From DATMNI01 sp963817515 (GTDB taxonomy: Bacteria > Acidobacteriota > Terriglobia > Bryobacterales > Bryobacteraceae), in assembly GCA_963817515.1 (NCBI GenBank), contig CAWFPJ010000031.1:248001-312000 (forward strand): a stretch of DNA of 64,000 bases, read 5' to 3'. A model generated the notes under the pieces. It worked only from the letters and a program-made list of their open reading frames with translations, was not told the origin of the DNA and did not search any database. The translations under genes were made by a program, and so were the position numbers. Positions within the stretch are counted from its first letter, which is position 1, and every line of letters starts with the position of its first letter. This document shows, one piece after another, positions 35,483-45,570 of this stretch.

Positions 35483-37609
35483 TTAGTTGATCATCACAAT
35501 GCCGCCCTTCACTTGAGTCATGGCGCTGCCTTCCACCTGAGTCATCAGCGATTTGAACACGCCCTGAACGCTGGCATCAACCGTGATCATCAGCCCTTTG
35601 ATCGTGACGCCAGACGGATCGAGTTTGATGCTGCTGGACCCGACCTTGAGTTCGATGGATTGAATAGCAGTGGTGGTCTGGCTCTGGTTGATCGTGATGG
35701 TGTCGGTTTTATTGACGGTCTCGGTCCGCTGCCCGTGGATCGTGATGGTTTCGTCCTTGTCGACGGTCTCGGTCCGCTGCCCGTGAATCGTGATGGTCTC
35801 ATCCTTGTCGACAGTCTCGGTCCGCTGCCCGTGAATCGTGATGGTCTCGTCCTTATCGACGGTCTCGGTCCGCTGACCGTGGATCGTAATGGTCTCGTTG
35901 TTATCGACGGTCTCTGTCCGGTCGTGTTTAACGTGCGTGGTTTCGTCGTGGTCGATCGTCTTGGTGCGGTCGTTGCCCACCCAGTGGGTTTCGTCGTGCT
36001 CCACCTCGATGTCCTGGTTCTTCTCGGCGTGGATGAACAACTGCTCGCTGTCCTTCTTGTCTTCGAACCGGATCTCGTTAAAGTTTTCGGGGCCGCCGCC
36101 CTTCGAACTGCGGCTCTTAATGCCGCTTTGGGTCTTGTTGTCGGGCAGGTCGTAGGGCGGCATCATGTCGGCATTGTACACACTGCCGACGATGATGGGG
36201 TGATCGACATCGCCCTCTATAAAATCGATGATCACCTCCTGTCCGATGCGCGGAATGTGGATCGCGCCCCACCGCTTGCCGGCCCAGGAGGTGCCCACCC
36301 GCATCCAACAGGAACTGTCGATATCGTCCTTGCCCTGCCGGTCCCAGTGGAACTGTACTTTTACGCGGCCATATTTGTCCGTGAAGATTTCTTCGCCGGA
36401 GGGGCCGACCACGGTGCCCGTCTGCACGCCCGCGATGCTTGGGATCGGGGTATTCTGCTGCGGGCGGAACGGGAGCCCCACGGGGATGCACTGGAAGCGG
36501 TTGCGGTATTCGTAGGGTTGATCCAGGTCGTCGGTATCCATCGGTTGCCTGGCATCGTGCTCCACACCGGTGATCGCAAACTTGCTGTTGTCCGAGAAGT
36601 GCCCGGTCAGATCAAACGTGTGGCCGGCGGTGAAACCCGCGTGGCCGCTCATGCCATGGATGATCAGGCTGGGCAGGGTCTCCTGCTGCATGCGGATGCC
36701 GACGGTGCGGCCATTGTCCGAGAAGACATTCTGGAGCTTGCTGCTTTGGTCGCCGCCGCCTTTGTCCACGTCGTCGAAGCGCCGCGAATAGCCGCCGGGA
36801 AAGTCGTAAATCTCGAGTTTGTCGTTGCCTCCGGTGTTGAGTTTGTGAGTGATTTTGCCCACTGGAACGGAATCCACAATGGTCTTCTGCGCCTCCAGGT
36901 GTTTGCCCGGCATTTGGAAACAGTCGTCCCAGGCAACGTACTTTCCGGCGCGCATTTCCTGCGCCTTGAGCCAGTCGTAGATCCGGTCCTCTTCAGCGGT
37001 ATGGCCGGAGGCTTCTTCGTAGACTACTTTGGTCTGGTACGGAATGGCGGGGTGGGACTGCGGCGTGTTGGCCAGCACCAGCTTATGGCCATCCTTGGTG
37101 TGTTTGAAGAAGTAGTAGATGCCTTCTTCCTCCATCAGGCGGCTGACGAAGTTGAAATCGGTCTCGCGGTACTGGACGCAGTATTCGCGCGCCTGGAACT
37201 CGCCCTGGATCTCGTAGGTCACATCCAGGCCCTGCAGCACTTCTCTCAGAATGTCGGGAATGTTGAGCTGCTGGAAGATGCGGCTCTGCTTCTGGCGGGT
37301 GAGCAGCCAGAGCTGCGGAACCACTTCGACGCGGTAAGCGATGAATTTCTGGTCGAGCCCGCCCTGCGTGATTTTGACCACGATGCCATTAAAATAGCGC
37401 GTGCCGGACCGGTGAACCAGTTCGACGGTTATCTTTTGGCCCAGGAGCTGATCGAAGGGAAGAGGCTTTTTCTGATCCTGCCACAGCGTCTCCAGCTCCA
37501 GGTGGAACAGCTCGGAGATGGCTTCACGGCCGCGGACCGCGGTCAGCAACAGGGTATCCGCGCCCAGAGGCGTGGTGAGTTTCATCGGGCGGTCGGTATG
37601 AGCGAACAT
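35483..37609 (-). CDS. vgrG: T6SS spike protein VgrG (TssI)
   Basis: A 708-residue VgrG. The ATG at 37609 has AGGAGG 6 bp upstream. The N-terminal gp27-like domain begins TPLGADTLLLTAVRGREAIS, with ETDFNFVSRLMEEEGIYYFF typical near residue 150. The gp5-like OB domain and conserved WMRVGTSWAGKRWGAIHIPRIGQEV precede a C-terminal beta-helix. That tail contains tandem 16-residue repeats (GQRTETVDKDETITIH), each one strand-turn rung of the needle, and ends without any recognisable enzyme domain. So this VgrG looks structural, with cargo probably supplied separately (perhaps the coupled DUF6931-like protein). No PAAR-tip gene is visible nearby. Confidence 0.95.
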   Translation of the reverse strand: MFAHTDRPMKLTTPLGADTLLLTAVRGREAISELFHLELETLWQDQKKPLPFDQLLGQKITVELVHRSGTRYFNGIVVKITQGGLDQKFIAYRVEVVPQLWLLTRQKQSRIFQQLNIPDILREVLQGLDVTYEIQGEFQAREYCVQYRETDFNFVSRLMEEEGIYYFFKHTKDGHKLVLANTPQSHPAIPYQTKVVYEEASGHTAEEDRIYDWLKAQEMRAGKYVAWDDCFQMPGKHLEAQKTIVDSVPVGKITHKLNTGGNDKLEIYDFPGGYSRRFDDVDKGGGDQSSKLQNVFSDNGRTVGIRMQQETLPSLIIHGMSGHAGFTAGHTFDLTGHFSDNSKFAITGVEHDARQPMDTDDLDQPYEYRNRFQCIPVGLPFRPQQNTPIPSIAGVQTGTVVGPSGEEIFTDKYGRVKVQFHWDRQGKDDIDSSCWMRVGTSWAGKRWGAIHIPRIGQEVIIDFIEGDVDHPIIVGSVYNADMMPPYDLPDNKTQSGIKSRSSKGGGPENFNEIRFEDKKDSEQLFIHAEKNQDIEVEHDETHWVGNDRTKTIDHDETTHVKHDRTETVDNNETITIHGQRTETVDKDETITIHGQRTETVDKDETITIHGQRTETVDKDETITIHGQRTETVNKTDTITINQSQTTTAIQSIELKVGSSSIKLDPSGVTIKGLMITVDASVQGVFKSLMTQVEGSAMTQVKGGIVMIN
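35714..35953. repeat. 48-bp tandem repeats inside vgrG
   Basis: Unit starts (GACGGTCTCGG or close variants) fall at 35714, 35762, 35810, 35858 and 35906: an exact 48-bp period. The middle units differ by only a few bases; the last (from 35906) decays. Each unit encodes 16 residues (GQRTETVDKDETITIH) of the VgrG needle. Near-identity at the DNA level points to recent expansion or homogenisation. Confidence 0.9.
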
Positions 37610-37638
37610 GTGAAGCCTCCTTGCAGATACCCGATCGG

Positions 37639-40313
37639 TTAGTTGTAGACGAACGCTCCATCGGCCCCGATGCTGACGTGGATGGGCCCGAACTTTTGAC
37701 GCTCCGCCATGCGGCCTAGGATCTGGCGCGAGATTTCGGGCAGCAGCGTGTTGGTCAGAATATTGTCTACGTTGCGCGCGCCGCTTTCTACCTCGGTGCA
37801 GCGTTTGGCCACTTCGTCGACCAGCGCGTCGTCGTGGGTCAGAGCGATGCGATGCGTCTCCTGGAGACGGCGCTGGATCTTGCCAACCTTCAGCCGTACG
37901 ATCTGTTTGAGCGCTTCGTCGCGCACCGGGAAATACGGAATAATCACCATGCGGCCCAGGAACGCCGGCTTGAAGATCTTGTTCAGCTCCGGCTTCAGCG
38001 CTTTCACCAGGCCTTCGGTGCTGGGCATGGTCTCCGGGTCGGCCGTCAGCTTCATGAGCGTGTCGGTTCCGGCGTTCGAGGTCAGGATGATGATGGTGTT
38101 CTTGAAGTCTATTTCGCGGCCCTCGCCGTCTTCCATCTTGCCTTTGTCGAAAACCTGGAAGAACAACTCGAGCACGTCCGGGTGCGCCTTTTCCACCTCG
38201 TCCAGAAGCACCACCGAATAAGGGCGGCGGCGCACGGCCTCAGTGAGGACGCCGCCTTCGCCATAACCGACGTATCCCGGAGGCGATCCCTTGAGCGTGG
38301 AAACCGTGTGCGCTTCCTGGAATTCCGACATGTTAATGGTGATCATGTTGCGCTCGCCTCCGTACATCAGGTCGGCCAGCACCAGCGCGGTTTCGGTCTT
38401 GCCCACGCCGCTCGGACCGACCAGCATGAAGACGCCGATGGGCTTGTTGGGGTCTTCCAGGCTGGCTTTGGAGGTGCGTATACGTTCGCTGATCATGCCC
38501 AGTGCATGATCCTGCCCGATCACACGGCGGCCCAGGTGCGACTCGAGCGCCAGCACCGTGGCCACTTCGTCCTTCAGCATCTTGCCGATGGGGATGCCGG
38601 TCCAGGCGGAAACCACATCGCCCACGATGTTGGCATCCACGCAGACGCGGATCAGAGGCGTCTCGCCCTGCAACTGGTCGAGCTCGGCGTTCAGCGTACT
38701 CAGTTCGGCGCGAAGCGTATCGTGGTCGGCAACGGTCTCCGCTTTCTGAGTGCCGCCGCTGGCGCCGGCCGCCTTGGCGGAGGCTGCTCCGGTCTTCCAG
38801 CTTGCCGCGAACTTCGCGAATCTGGTTCACCAGGCCGCGCTCCTTCTCCCAGCGGGCCTGCAGCTCAGCCAGCCGCGTGGTGGCTTGCTCCTGCTGGCGG
38901 GTGATTGCGGTGATGCGCTCGCTGTGGTCCGCGCCCAAAGCGGCCTCGCGCTCCAGTACGCGCAGTTGCACCACGCAATCGTCGATTTCGCGTGTGACAT
39001 CTTCTACTGCGGGCGGAGTGGAGTTCTGTCCCAAGCGAGAGACGCGCGCAGGCGGTATCCAGCACGCTGACGGCTTTATCGGGAAGCTGGCGGTCCGGCA
39101 GGTAGCGGTGTGAGAATTTCACCGCCGCAGCCAAGCCTTCATCCAGGATGCGAACGTTGTGGTGTTTCTCGAGCACCGGGACCACGCCGCGCAGCATTAC
39201 CTGGCACTTGGCTTCCGTGGGCTCGTCCACCTTCACCACCTGGAAGCGGCGGGCCAGGGCGGGGTCCTTCTCAAAATATTTTTTGTATTCCGACCAGGTA
39301 GTGGCGGCTATTGTGCGCAGTTCGCCGCGCGCCAGGGCCGGTTTCAGCAGGTTGGCCGCGTCGTTCTGGCCGGCGGCGCCACCAGCGCCGATCATGGTGT
39401 GGGCTTCGTCGATGAACAGGATGATGGGGGTGGGAGACGATTTGACTTCTTCGATCAAACCCTTCAGACGGTTCTCGAATTCACCTTTGATTCCGGCGCC
39501 GGCCTGCAGAAGAGCCAGGTCCAGGGTGCGGACCGTGACGTTTTTCAGAACCGGAGGAACGTCGCCTTGCGCTATGCGCAGCGCGAAGCCCTCCACCACC
39601 GCGGTCTTGCCCACGCCGGCTTCACCGGTGAGGATGGGGTTGTTCTGGCGGCGCCGCGTGAGGATGTCTACAATCTGGCGGATTTCGGAGTCGCGGGCAA
39701 GCACCGGGTCGATCTTGCCGTTTTTGGCGTTTTCGGTCAGGTTGACGGTGTATTGATCCAGGTTCTGAGTCTTGCCGCCGCCGGGCCGGGGGGTGCCTGG
39801 CGCGCCCGGAGTAGCGGACGCCGCGGCCTCGGCTGCGTACTCGGGCGAATCGGCCAGGATTGCGGGCAGCGCTTTCTTCAACGCGTCGGGCTCAACCTTC
39901 TGCAATTCCCGTCCGATGTCGCGCACAATGCGCGCCAGTTCATCGTCGGAGACCAGCGCCATCGTGGTGAAGCCTGAGCGAACCTGCGCCGAGCCATACT
40001 CCAGCGACGCGAGCGACCAGGATTCGGTCAGCATACGGAACAACGACGGGCTGAAGGCCGGAGTACGCGCGTTGCCGGTTTTGAGTTTGTCCAGGCTGCG
40101 GCCAAGTTCAGCGGCCAGGCGCGTCTTGTCGACGTCGAATTGCTTCAGGATGCGCGAGAAATCGCAGTCGGGTACATCGAGCAGCTTGACCAGAAAGTGC
40201 TCTACTTCCACGTTAAAGTGGGTGCGCGCCAGACACAGGCCGGCGGCGTCTTCGAGGGCTTTGCGGGTGGTATCGTTCAGTTTCGATACGATCGATCTCA
40301 GACTAATGGGCAT
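37639..40313 (-). pseudogene. clpV: T6SS AAA+ ATPase ClpV (TssH), interrupted by two frameshifts
   Basis: The ATG at 40313 (GGAGAG upstream) opens a normal ClpV N-domain. The first AAA+ module has GEAGVGKT at residues 230-237 and LFIDEAHTMIG. After the DTACARLSLG segment, near 39035, homology moves +1 (QNSTPPAVEDVTREID) through the coiled-coil arm. Near 38805 it moves +1 again into the frame that holds the second AAA+ module (GPSGVGKTETALVLADLMYG, VVLLDEVEKAHPDV) and runs to 37639. Repaired, the length is about 890 residues, normal for ClpV, which disassembles contracted TssBC sheaths. As written it is truncated after module 1. I cannot tell sequencing insertions from true lesions. Confidence 0.88.
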
Positions 40314-40350
40314 AAGACTCTCCGTGAAATAAACTGGTTTTGCTTCGCAA

Positions 40351-40377
40351 CAGGCCGACGAAACCGTCTGCCCCACC
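40351..40377. repeat. Dispersed palindromic repeat, family C, copy 1
   Basis: CAGGCCGACGAAACCGTCTG followed by CCCCACC, upstream of clpV and downstream of tssG. It matches 50503-50527 (GACAGGCGAAACCGCCTG then CCCCACC), with a GGCGxxACCGCC-like stem that is better preserved in the second copy. Confidence 0.5.
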
Positions 40378-40415
40378 AATGCGACAGGCTGGCAACCGGC
40401 CCCCCTTTTCCAAGC

Positions 40416-41447
40416 TCATAACTCTAACACCGTTTCGCCTGGGTCGCGGGTAAACCGCGCCGACTTCACCCAACTGGTCCAACCGAGTTGCGGCCCGGTT
40501 TCAACCGCGCTCAACTCGCAGCGCGGCACTTCTTCCCGCAACAGCACAAGTTGGATTTCCACGTCGTATTCTCCGCCCGCATAAAAACGGGTCAACGTCT
40601 TTACATGGCGGTAGGCGTCGCCGCCCGGCAGGAACTCCAGATACTGGTCTAGCGGAAGCGGCCCCAGGCGTACGCGGATGCGCGACTGCTGGTCCCAGAT
40701 TTCGTCGCCCACCACGGCGCCGAATCCCAGGCGCTCAGAGTAGCTGGCTCCTTCGCCCAGCGAGCACTGCGAATCGATTTCCACCGGGTACCACGCACCC
40801 ACAAATTGTTCGATCTCCACCTCCACCCTGAAGTAGTCGGCCAGCAACTGTTGCAGGCCGGCGGCCGAGCGCGTGTGCGCCGAAAGCAATCCGCTATAGA
40901 ATAATAGCGAATCGTCCGGCACTTCCAGGCGGTCCTGCAAACCGGTAGTGCCCAGGCCCAGCAGCGCCAGAACGTGGTGCGAGAACCGGTCCCGCTCGCC
41001 GCGCTCGTATGGAACGAAGAACCGGTACTTCTCCCACGCCTGATAGAACAGCGAAATCATGCGGTGGTTGAACAGATCCAGAAAATCGCGCAGCGTGGCA
41101 TCGCGGTTGCGCAGGCGCTCCAGCACCAGTTCGCTGTAGGGCATGGGAAGCACACCCAGGGGCCCGGTGAGACCCATAAAGTTGACGCGCATTTCGGCGG
41201 GCGCGCCTTCGGTGCGCTCAAGCGTCTGAATCTCGCTGGCCGGAAATGCCACCCTGGCGTGCGAGCCGCAGCGCACCACCTCATCGCGCGGGTTGGTGAA
41301 GCGGCCGATCACCTGCCGCTGCGGCGTCATTAGAGCCAGCAGCCTCACCGCCTGGAAAAACTCGAAGAGGTAGGGCTCGCGGTCCAGCAACTCCGCAATC
41401 GGCCAACGTGCTACAGCAGTGTCTTCTGACCGGCCCGCGGTGACCAC
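40416..41447 (-). CDS. tssG: T6SS baseplate protein TssG
   Basis: A 343-residue TssG, a wedge subunit that pairs with TssF and TssK in the baseplate. The diagnostic N-terminal segment PYLFEFFQAVRLL, then VRFxxxPxLxFPASEI-type RVAFPASEIQTLE, and FMGLTGPLGVLPMPYSELV (all TssG hallmarks) are present. The C-terminal YDVEIQLVLLREEVP block is also seen. The GTG at 41447 overlaps the tssF end by 37 bp; an internal start cannot be excluded. It lies in the usual tssE-tssF-tssG order. Confidence 0.93.
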   Translation of the reverse strand: MVTAGRSEDTAVARWPIAELLDREPYLFEFFQAVRLLALMTPQRQVIGRFTNPRDEVVRCGSHARVAFPASEIQTLERTEGAPAEMRVNFMGLTGPLGVLPMPYSELVLERLRNRDATLRDFLDLFNHRMISLFYQAWEKYRFFVPYERGERDRFSHHVLALLGLGTTGLQDRLEVPDDSLLFYSGLLSAHTRSAAGLQQLLADYFRVEVEIEQFVGAWYPVEIDSQCSLGEGASYSERLGFGAVVGDEIWDQQSRIRVRLGPLPLDQYLEFLPGGDAYRHVKTLTRFYAGGEYDVEIQLVLLREEVPRCELSAVETGPQLGWTSWVKSARFTRDPGETVLEL

Positions 41448-43253
41448 TGTCTCAGGATCTCCTTCCTCTGGCGCGTGCGCGCACGAAGCTGGCTGAAGCT
41501 GTTCATCGATACGTAAAGTCCCAGGAAATATTCCAGCACGGCGGCGAACAGGTATACTCCGCCGCCCACGAACTGGTCCTCGTCGAATTCGATATCCACC
41601 TGTGTTCCGCGGGCGAATGCCACGCCGCCTTCGGAAACCACACGCGCGAAATGGCGGCGGCTGGTCACGCCCACCAATCCCTCGATCTGCCTTTCCGAAT
41701 AAGTGGACCCAGTGAAATTGTAGAGCCGCAGAATCTCCTGCAAGGCCTCGCGCCCGCCCTCCACCAGAGACAAATAGTTGAGAGACAACTGCGAAGTCAG
41801 CCGCCAGAGCGAGTCCTTGCCAACCGGCGGCCGCAGAGTGTCGGTGGGTTTGATCAGGGCTACGATACGCTTCAGGGGCACCGCGCCTTCCAGCTCGAAA
41901 TCGCCCGATTCATTGCCGAACGGCAGCCGCGCCGGCAGATCGCGATTGGAACAGATGGTGCGCACGGTCAGGGCATCCACGTTAGGCTGGACGGGCCTGG
42001 AGGAAAGGTCCACCAGCGAGAGATAGACGTCGGTTCCTTCATCGTCGCGATATCCGGAAGGGCGGCGCGCGGACCGCCAGAAGGCCTTACCCTTGTTGCG
42101 CGACATGCCGTGCCGGAAGGAATAGAAAGGCTCGATAGCGCACTATTTCCTGGGATTGCGGATTGGCGCTGATTACCTCTGTGATCTCGAAGACCTCGGT
42201 GGCATTGCGGCGGCTCACGTCGGGAACCACCTGGTATTCGTAGTGCGCATGATCCAGCAGGATTGGCTCCGCCGTCTGCTGGAATAGATTCACGATAGGG
42301 GAACAGCCCAGGCGGAAGGTCTTGGCGGAAACCCCGAGTTCCAGCATCTGCCGCCGGTCGCTGCGTTCAAATTGCGATATCAGCAGGATTACCTCGGCCC
42401 TGCCACCGAAGCCCGTCGTGCACAGGCGGTCGAGGCCGGTCAGGTCGACGAAGAAGAATTTCTGCGGGAAACAGAAGTACTCCTGCAGAAGCCGGTAGCC
42501 CGCGAAGGAACGGCGAAGATAGGGCAGCACGCCTTCATCTTCGGCGAAGCCCACCGGCCGCAGCGCGTCACCGGGGAGATACACCGGCTGCACGCGCGAT
42601 TTGGGCGACGGGTCGCGGATGATAATCTGCACGCAGTTGTTGCACAGCAGTTCGTAAAGCGAGTGGACCAGGTTGCTTTCGCCGCTCAGATAGAAGCGAA
42701 GCGAAGAAAGCGACAGTTTGGCGAAAGTCACGTCTCCGGGGCAGCGCAGATCCAGGCGCACGGCTGCTACCGCGTCTGACGATCGGATGGCGGGCTGCAG
42801 GCGGTCGGGCGTCTTCCATTCGGCTGCCGCCACTTCTACCGGCCAGAACGTAATGTCGTAACCAGTGCGAAACTTGCACGGCACGCCGTTGACGGGCCGC
42901 GAATTGAGTACCGAGCCGCGCTCCAGTTTCAACCCTGTCTCGGGAGTCACCTGGTCCGAATCCACGTGGAACTCAGCCACCGACATAGACGGAATCGGGC
43001 GCAAATAATGGGGATATAGGATGCTGAGCAGCGCCTCCGTGATCTCCGGAAACTCATCGTCGATCTTCAGATGAACGCGCGCGGCCAGAAACGAGAAGGC
43101 CTCCAGCATCCGCTCCACGTGCGGGTCTTCGCACTTGTCCGGCTCAAGCACCAGGCGTGAGGCGACCTTGGGATACTTGGCCGCAAACTCCGTGCCCATC
43201 TGGCGCAGGAAAGTCAGTTCACGCTCGTAATAGAGCAGCAGATCATCCCGCAC
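41411..43253 (-). pseudogene. tssF: T6SS baseplate protein TssF, interrupted by one frameshift
   Basis: The GTG at 43253, behind AAGGGGG, starts the classical RDDLLLYYERELTFLRQMG N-terminus and reads through FDEFPEITEALL-type EFPEITEALLSILYPHYLRP to RYRAF. There, near 42121, one surplus base (TTT-C-TAT) breaks the conserved F-Y-S-F-R-H-G motif. The +1 frame continues GMSRNKGKAFWRSARRPS and EVYLSLVD-like DVYLSLVDL through to 41411. Repaired it is about 614 residues, normal for TssF. As written translation ends at 42087, losing the C-terminal third. The exact conservation of the motif on both sides favours a single inserted base. Confidence 0.9.
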
Positions 43254-43743
43254 CCATATCCCCCTTGACCTGGTACTCGCCACTCGAAAGCTGCAGGACG
43301 GTATCGAAAGAGATCAGCTCCGGCGCCGGATCCATGTCCAGCAGGCCTTCAATCTGGAACCGCATCACATGCTGGGCGCCCGGCGACGCCCCCAGGATCA
43401 CTACCTTGACGTTCTTCAGGCGCGGCTCAAATGCGTCCAGCGTCTGCTCGATGACACGCGCCAGGCGGGTGCGGTCGCGCGCCGAATCCCAACTGAGCGA
43501 TGTGATATCCGGCAGGCCGAAGTTGTATAGGGACCGCTCCAGTTCCCGAAACTCGGGGCCCACGGCTTCAGGCGTTTGGCGGGTATTCAAAAGCCATTCC
43601 AGGTCGCGGCGCAGCGAGATCTTCAAGAGCCGCACGGATTGCGCGCGCGTGGGCGAAGGTTCCATGCTCTCTCTCGGCTCGCGGTCGATCAGCCGCTCCA
43701 AGACCGATTGCGTGACGGTTTGTTCCGGTTCCCAGCGTGCCAT
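43243..43743 (-). CDS. tssE: T6SS baseplate protein TssE (gp25-like)
   Basis: A 166-residue protein of the gp25/lysozyme-like wedge family. The N-terminus has QSVLERLIDREP, and the middle has LKISLRRDLEWLLNTRQ followed by LERSLYNFGLPDITSLS. The C-terminal segment contains a LARVIEQTLDAFEPRLKNV stretch typical of TssE. It links the baseplate to the sheath's first ring. The ATG at 43743 follows the tssA stop (43762) by 18 bp, and its end overlaps the tssF start by 11 bp. Confidence 0.93.
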   Translation of the reverse strand: MARWEPEQTVTQSVLERLIDREPRESMEPSPTRAQSVRLLKISLRRDLEWLLNTRQTPEAVGPEFRELERSLYNFGLPDITSLSWDSARDRTRLARVIEQTLDAFEPRLKNVKVVILGASPGAQHVMRFQIEGLLDMDPAPELISFDTVLQLSSGEYQVKGDMGAG

Positions 43744-43761
43744 TGTCTATCTCGACATAGC

Positions 43762-45570
43762 CTATCTCGATACCTTCATCGCAGCCAGCGGGTCCAGCCG
43801 GCAGATCCATGAGTAAAGCTTCTGGATCTCTTCAGCGGTGGAACCGGATTTCACCAGGCACTTGTACAGCAGCACCAGTGGATGCGCCACCATGTCGGAA
43901 GTTTCCCAGTCCTCCAGCCTCCGGCGCTCGATTTCCGCCGCCGCTTCCTGCAGAATCGGAAACGCCACTCCATCGTGGCCGGAGCTCACGCATAGCTGCG
44001 CCAATTGTATCTTGCGGTGGAAGCGGCCGCGGCCGCTGGGTTCCTGGGCCATTTCCCGCATCAACAATTCAATGCCGTCCTGCGGACGTCCCTGCCGCGC
44101 CGACTGCATGGCCAGTTCAAACACGTCAGGAGGCGCCGGCGCGCCAGGCTCCCCCTCAGCCGCTTCGTTGTGTGGCTCAGACCCGTAAGCCCGCACGGAG
44201 GCCGCCGGCCCGGCCAACACCTGTTCATTGATCCACGCGGCCGTTTCCACATTGGCGGTGGGAGTATCGTCCATCATGGTCAATGCCGGAAGCTTGGGAT
44301 AGTCGGCCAACAGCCCCCGGAGGCCCGAAATCACGCTGCTCCTGATGGGCTCGTGATAGCTGCCCAACTCATAGCAGGCCCGCGCCACGTACCGTTGCAG
44401 GTCCAGCCACCCGCGGCCGCACTCCATCCCCATCGCGCTTTCAGCCGTCTCTAGCACTCCGGTCCAGTTCGATTCCAGCGACAGCTGCTTCAGGCTCTGA
44501 CGGATTTCGGTGGGCGGCGGCGCCAGCATCGTCTGGTCGATGGTCTCGCCGGCGGCACGCAGTTCGCCCCAGCGGAGGCCGCGCAATATCAGATAGGGTG
44601 CAGGATCGTACTGATTTTCGGCTCGCAGGTATTTGGCCGCCGCCACCACCCGGGCCACGGCATCGGCGCGGTCCACCGGGTCTGCGGTTAGCGATTCCAC
44701 GGGCTTCCTGGCTCGCGCCGGCGCGGCCGCGGCCCCCCCTTGCACAGGCACCGGTTCCTCGAGGACCTGTTCCTCCGCCTGCGCCTCCGCCGTGGGCTCG
44801 TCCGGTTCCTTCTCGCGCTTTACCTGAAGCAGAATGTAGACCGTCTGCCGCACTTCCTCCAGGGCCCGCTTCAGGTTCCCGAAAGACGGAGTGAGGTCGC
44901 CAAACTTTTCGTCGCACACGCCGCCGAGGGCGCTCAGCGATTCGAGCGTACCGTCGTAAGTCTCAAGAAGGCTTACGTAGAAGCGCTTCGGCGTCTCGTC
45001 GAAAGCCTTATCGAACTGCTCCTGCGGCATCTTGCCGTCGGCGATAGCATCCAGGCGGGCCGTCCGCTTTTCATCGGTGTCGGCGGCTGCTTCGGTCCCG
45101 ATGGCGCGCGATTCCTTGTACTGGAACCAATCCAGGCCGCCGCGTGTCAGCCCGGTTCGCTTCACGCCGGCTTCCAGGCGGTCGCCCACCCACTGCAGCG
45201 GAGCGGCACGATACTCGGGGTCGCCATCGTCCAGTTCCGGATAGACAGTGTCCCAGAAGTTCTCCAGGTAGCCGCGCATCAGCTCCAGTACTTCGCGCAG
45301 TCCGGCCACACCTTCGCGGCGCAGCATGGCTTCGGCCAGCCAGGCGGCCAGTTGCAGGTCCTTGGTCTGGGTGCCCAGCGCGTCGCTGATCAGCTTGACA
45401 GTGAGAGGCCAGTCGGCCACCTTCCGCTCATGCTTCCAGTCGCCCTGCGGCGCGTCGTCATCTTCGCGCCGGGCTTCCTTGATTTTGTCGTATATCGGTG
45501 CGTACCTGAGGTTTTCACCAGAGGGCTTACCAGCCGAAAATGGATTCAGCAGGTCGTTACGCAGAGGCAT
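43762..45570 (-). CDS. tssA: T6SS cap/assembly protein TssA (ImpA_N domain)
   Basis: A 602-residue protein. The N-terminal ImpA_N domain shows PFSAGKPSGENLRYAPIYDKI, DWPLTVKLISDALGTQTKDL and MRGYLENFWDTVYPELDD, all family landmarks. A Pro/Ala-rich linker (PVQGGAAAAPARARKPVE) separates it from a C-terminal helical/VasJ-like part with EPSGRGRFHRKIQLAQLC. TssA primes and caps sheath/tube growth. The ATG at 45570 overlaps the end of tagJ by 14 bp, so the two are coupled. Confidence 0.93.
   Translation of the reverse strand: MPLRNDLLNPFSAGKPSGENLRYAPIYDKIKEARREDDDAPQGDWKHERKVADWPLTVKLISDALGTQTKDLQLAAWLAEAMLRREGVAGLREVLELMRGYLENFWDTVYPELDDGDPEYRAAPLQWVGDRLEAGVKRTGLTRGGLDWFQYKESRAIGTEAAADTDEKRTARLDAIADGKMPQEQFDKAFDETPKRFYVSLLETYDGTLESLSALGGVCDEKFGDLTPSFGNLKRALEEVRQTVYILLQVKREKEPDEPTAEAQAEEQVLEEPVPVQGGAAAAPARARKPVESLTADPVDRADAVARVVAAAKYLRAENQYDPAPYLILRGLRWGELRAAGETIDQTMLAPPPTEIRQSLKQLSLESNWTGVLETAESAMGMECGRGWLDLQRYVARACYELGSYHEPIRSSVISGLRGLLADYPKLPALTMMDDTPTANVETAAWINEQVLAGPAASVRAYGSEPHNEAAEGEPGAPAPPDVFELAMQSARQGRPQDGIELLMREMAQEPSGRGRFHRKIQLAQLCVSSGHDGVAFPILQEAAAEIERRRLEDWETSDMVAHPLVLLYKCLVKSGSTAEEIQKLYSWICRLDPLAAMKVSR

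Noticed and set aside
35483..35700. Toxic effector domain on the VgrG C-terminus
   Set aside because: The tail after the repeats is plain beta-helix with no catalytic motif and a normal short end.
35714..35953. CRISPR-like regular repeat
   Set aside because: The repeats are contiguous with no spacers and stay in frame within vgrG.
34871..37642. Very long open frame (about 920 codons) on the plus strand
   Set aside because: It lies antisense to vgrG, is low-complexity (repeated V-D-G-L-G-P), and reflects the codon bias of the 48-bp repeats; VgrG on the minus strand is unambiguous.
41411..42106. Independent gene downstream of a shorter tssF
   Set aside because: Its sequence is the C-terminal third of TssF; the conserved motif FYSFRHG is split by the frameshift.
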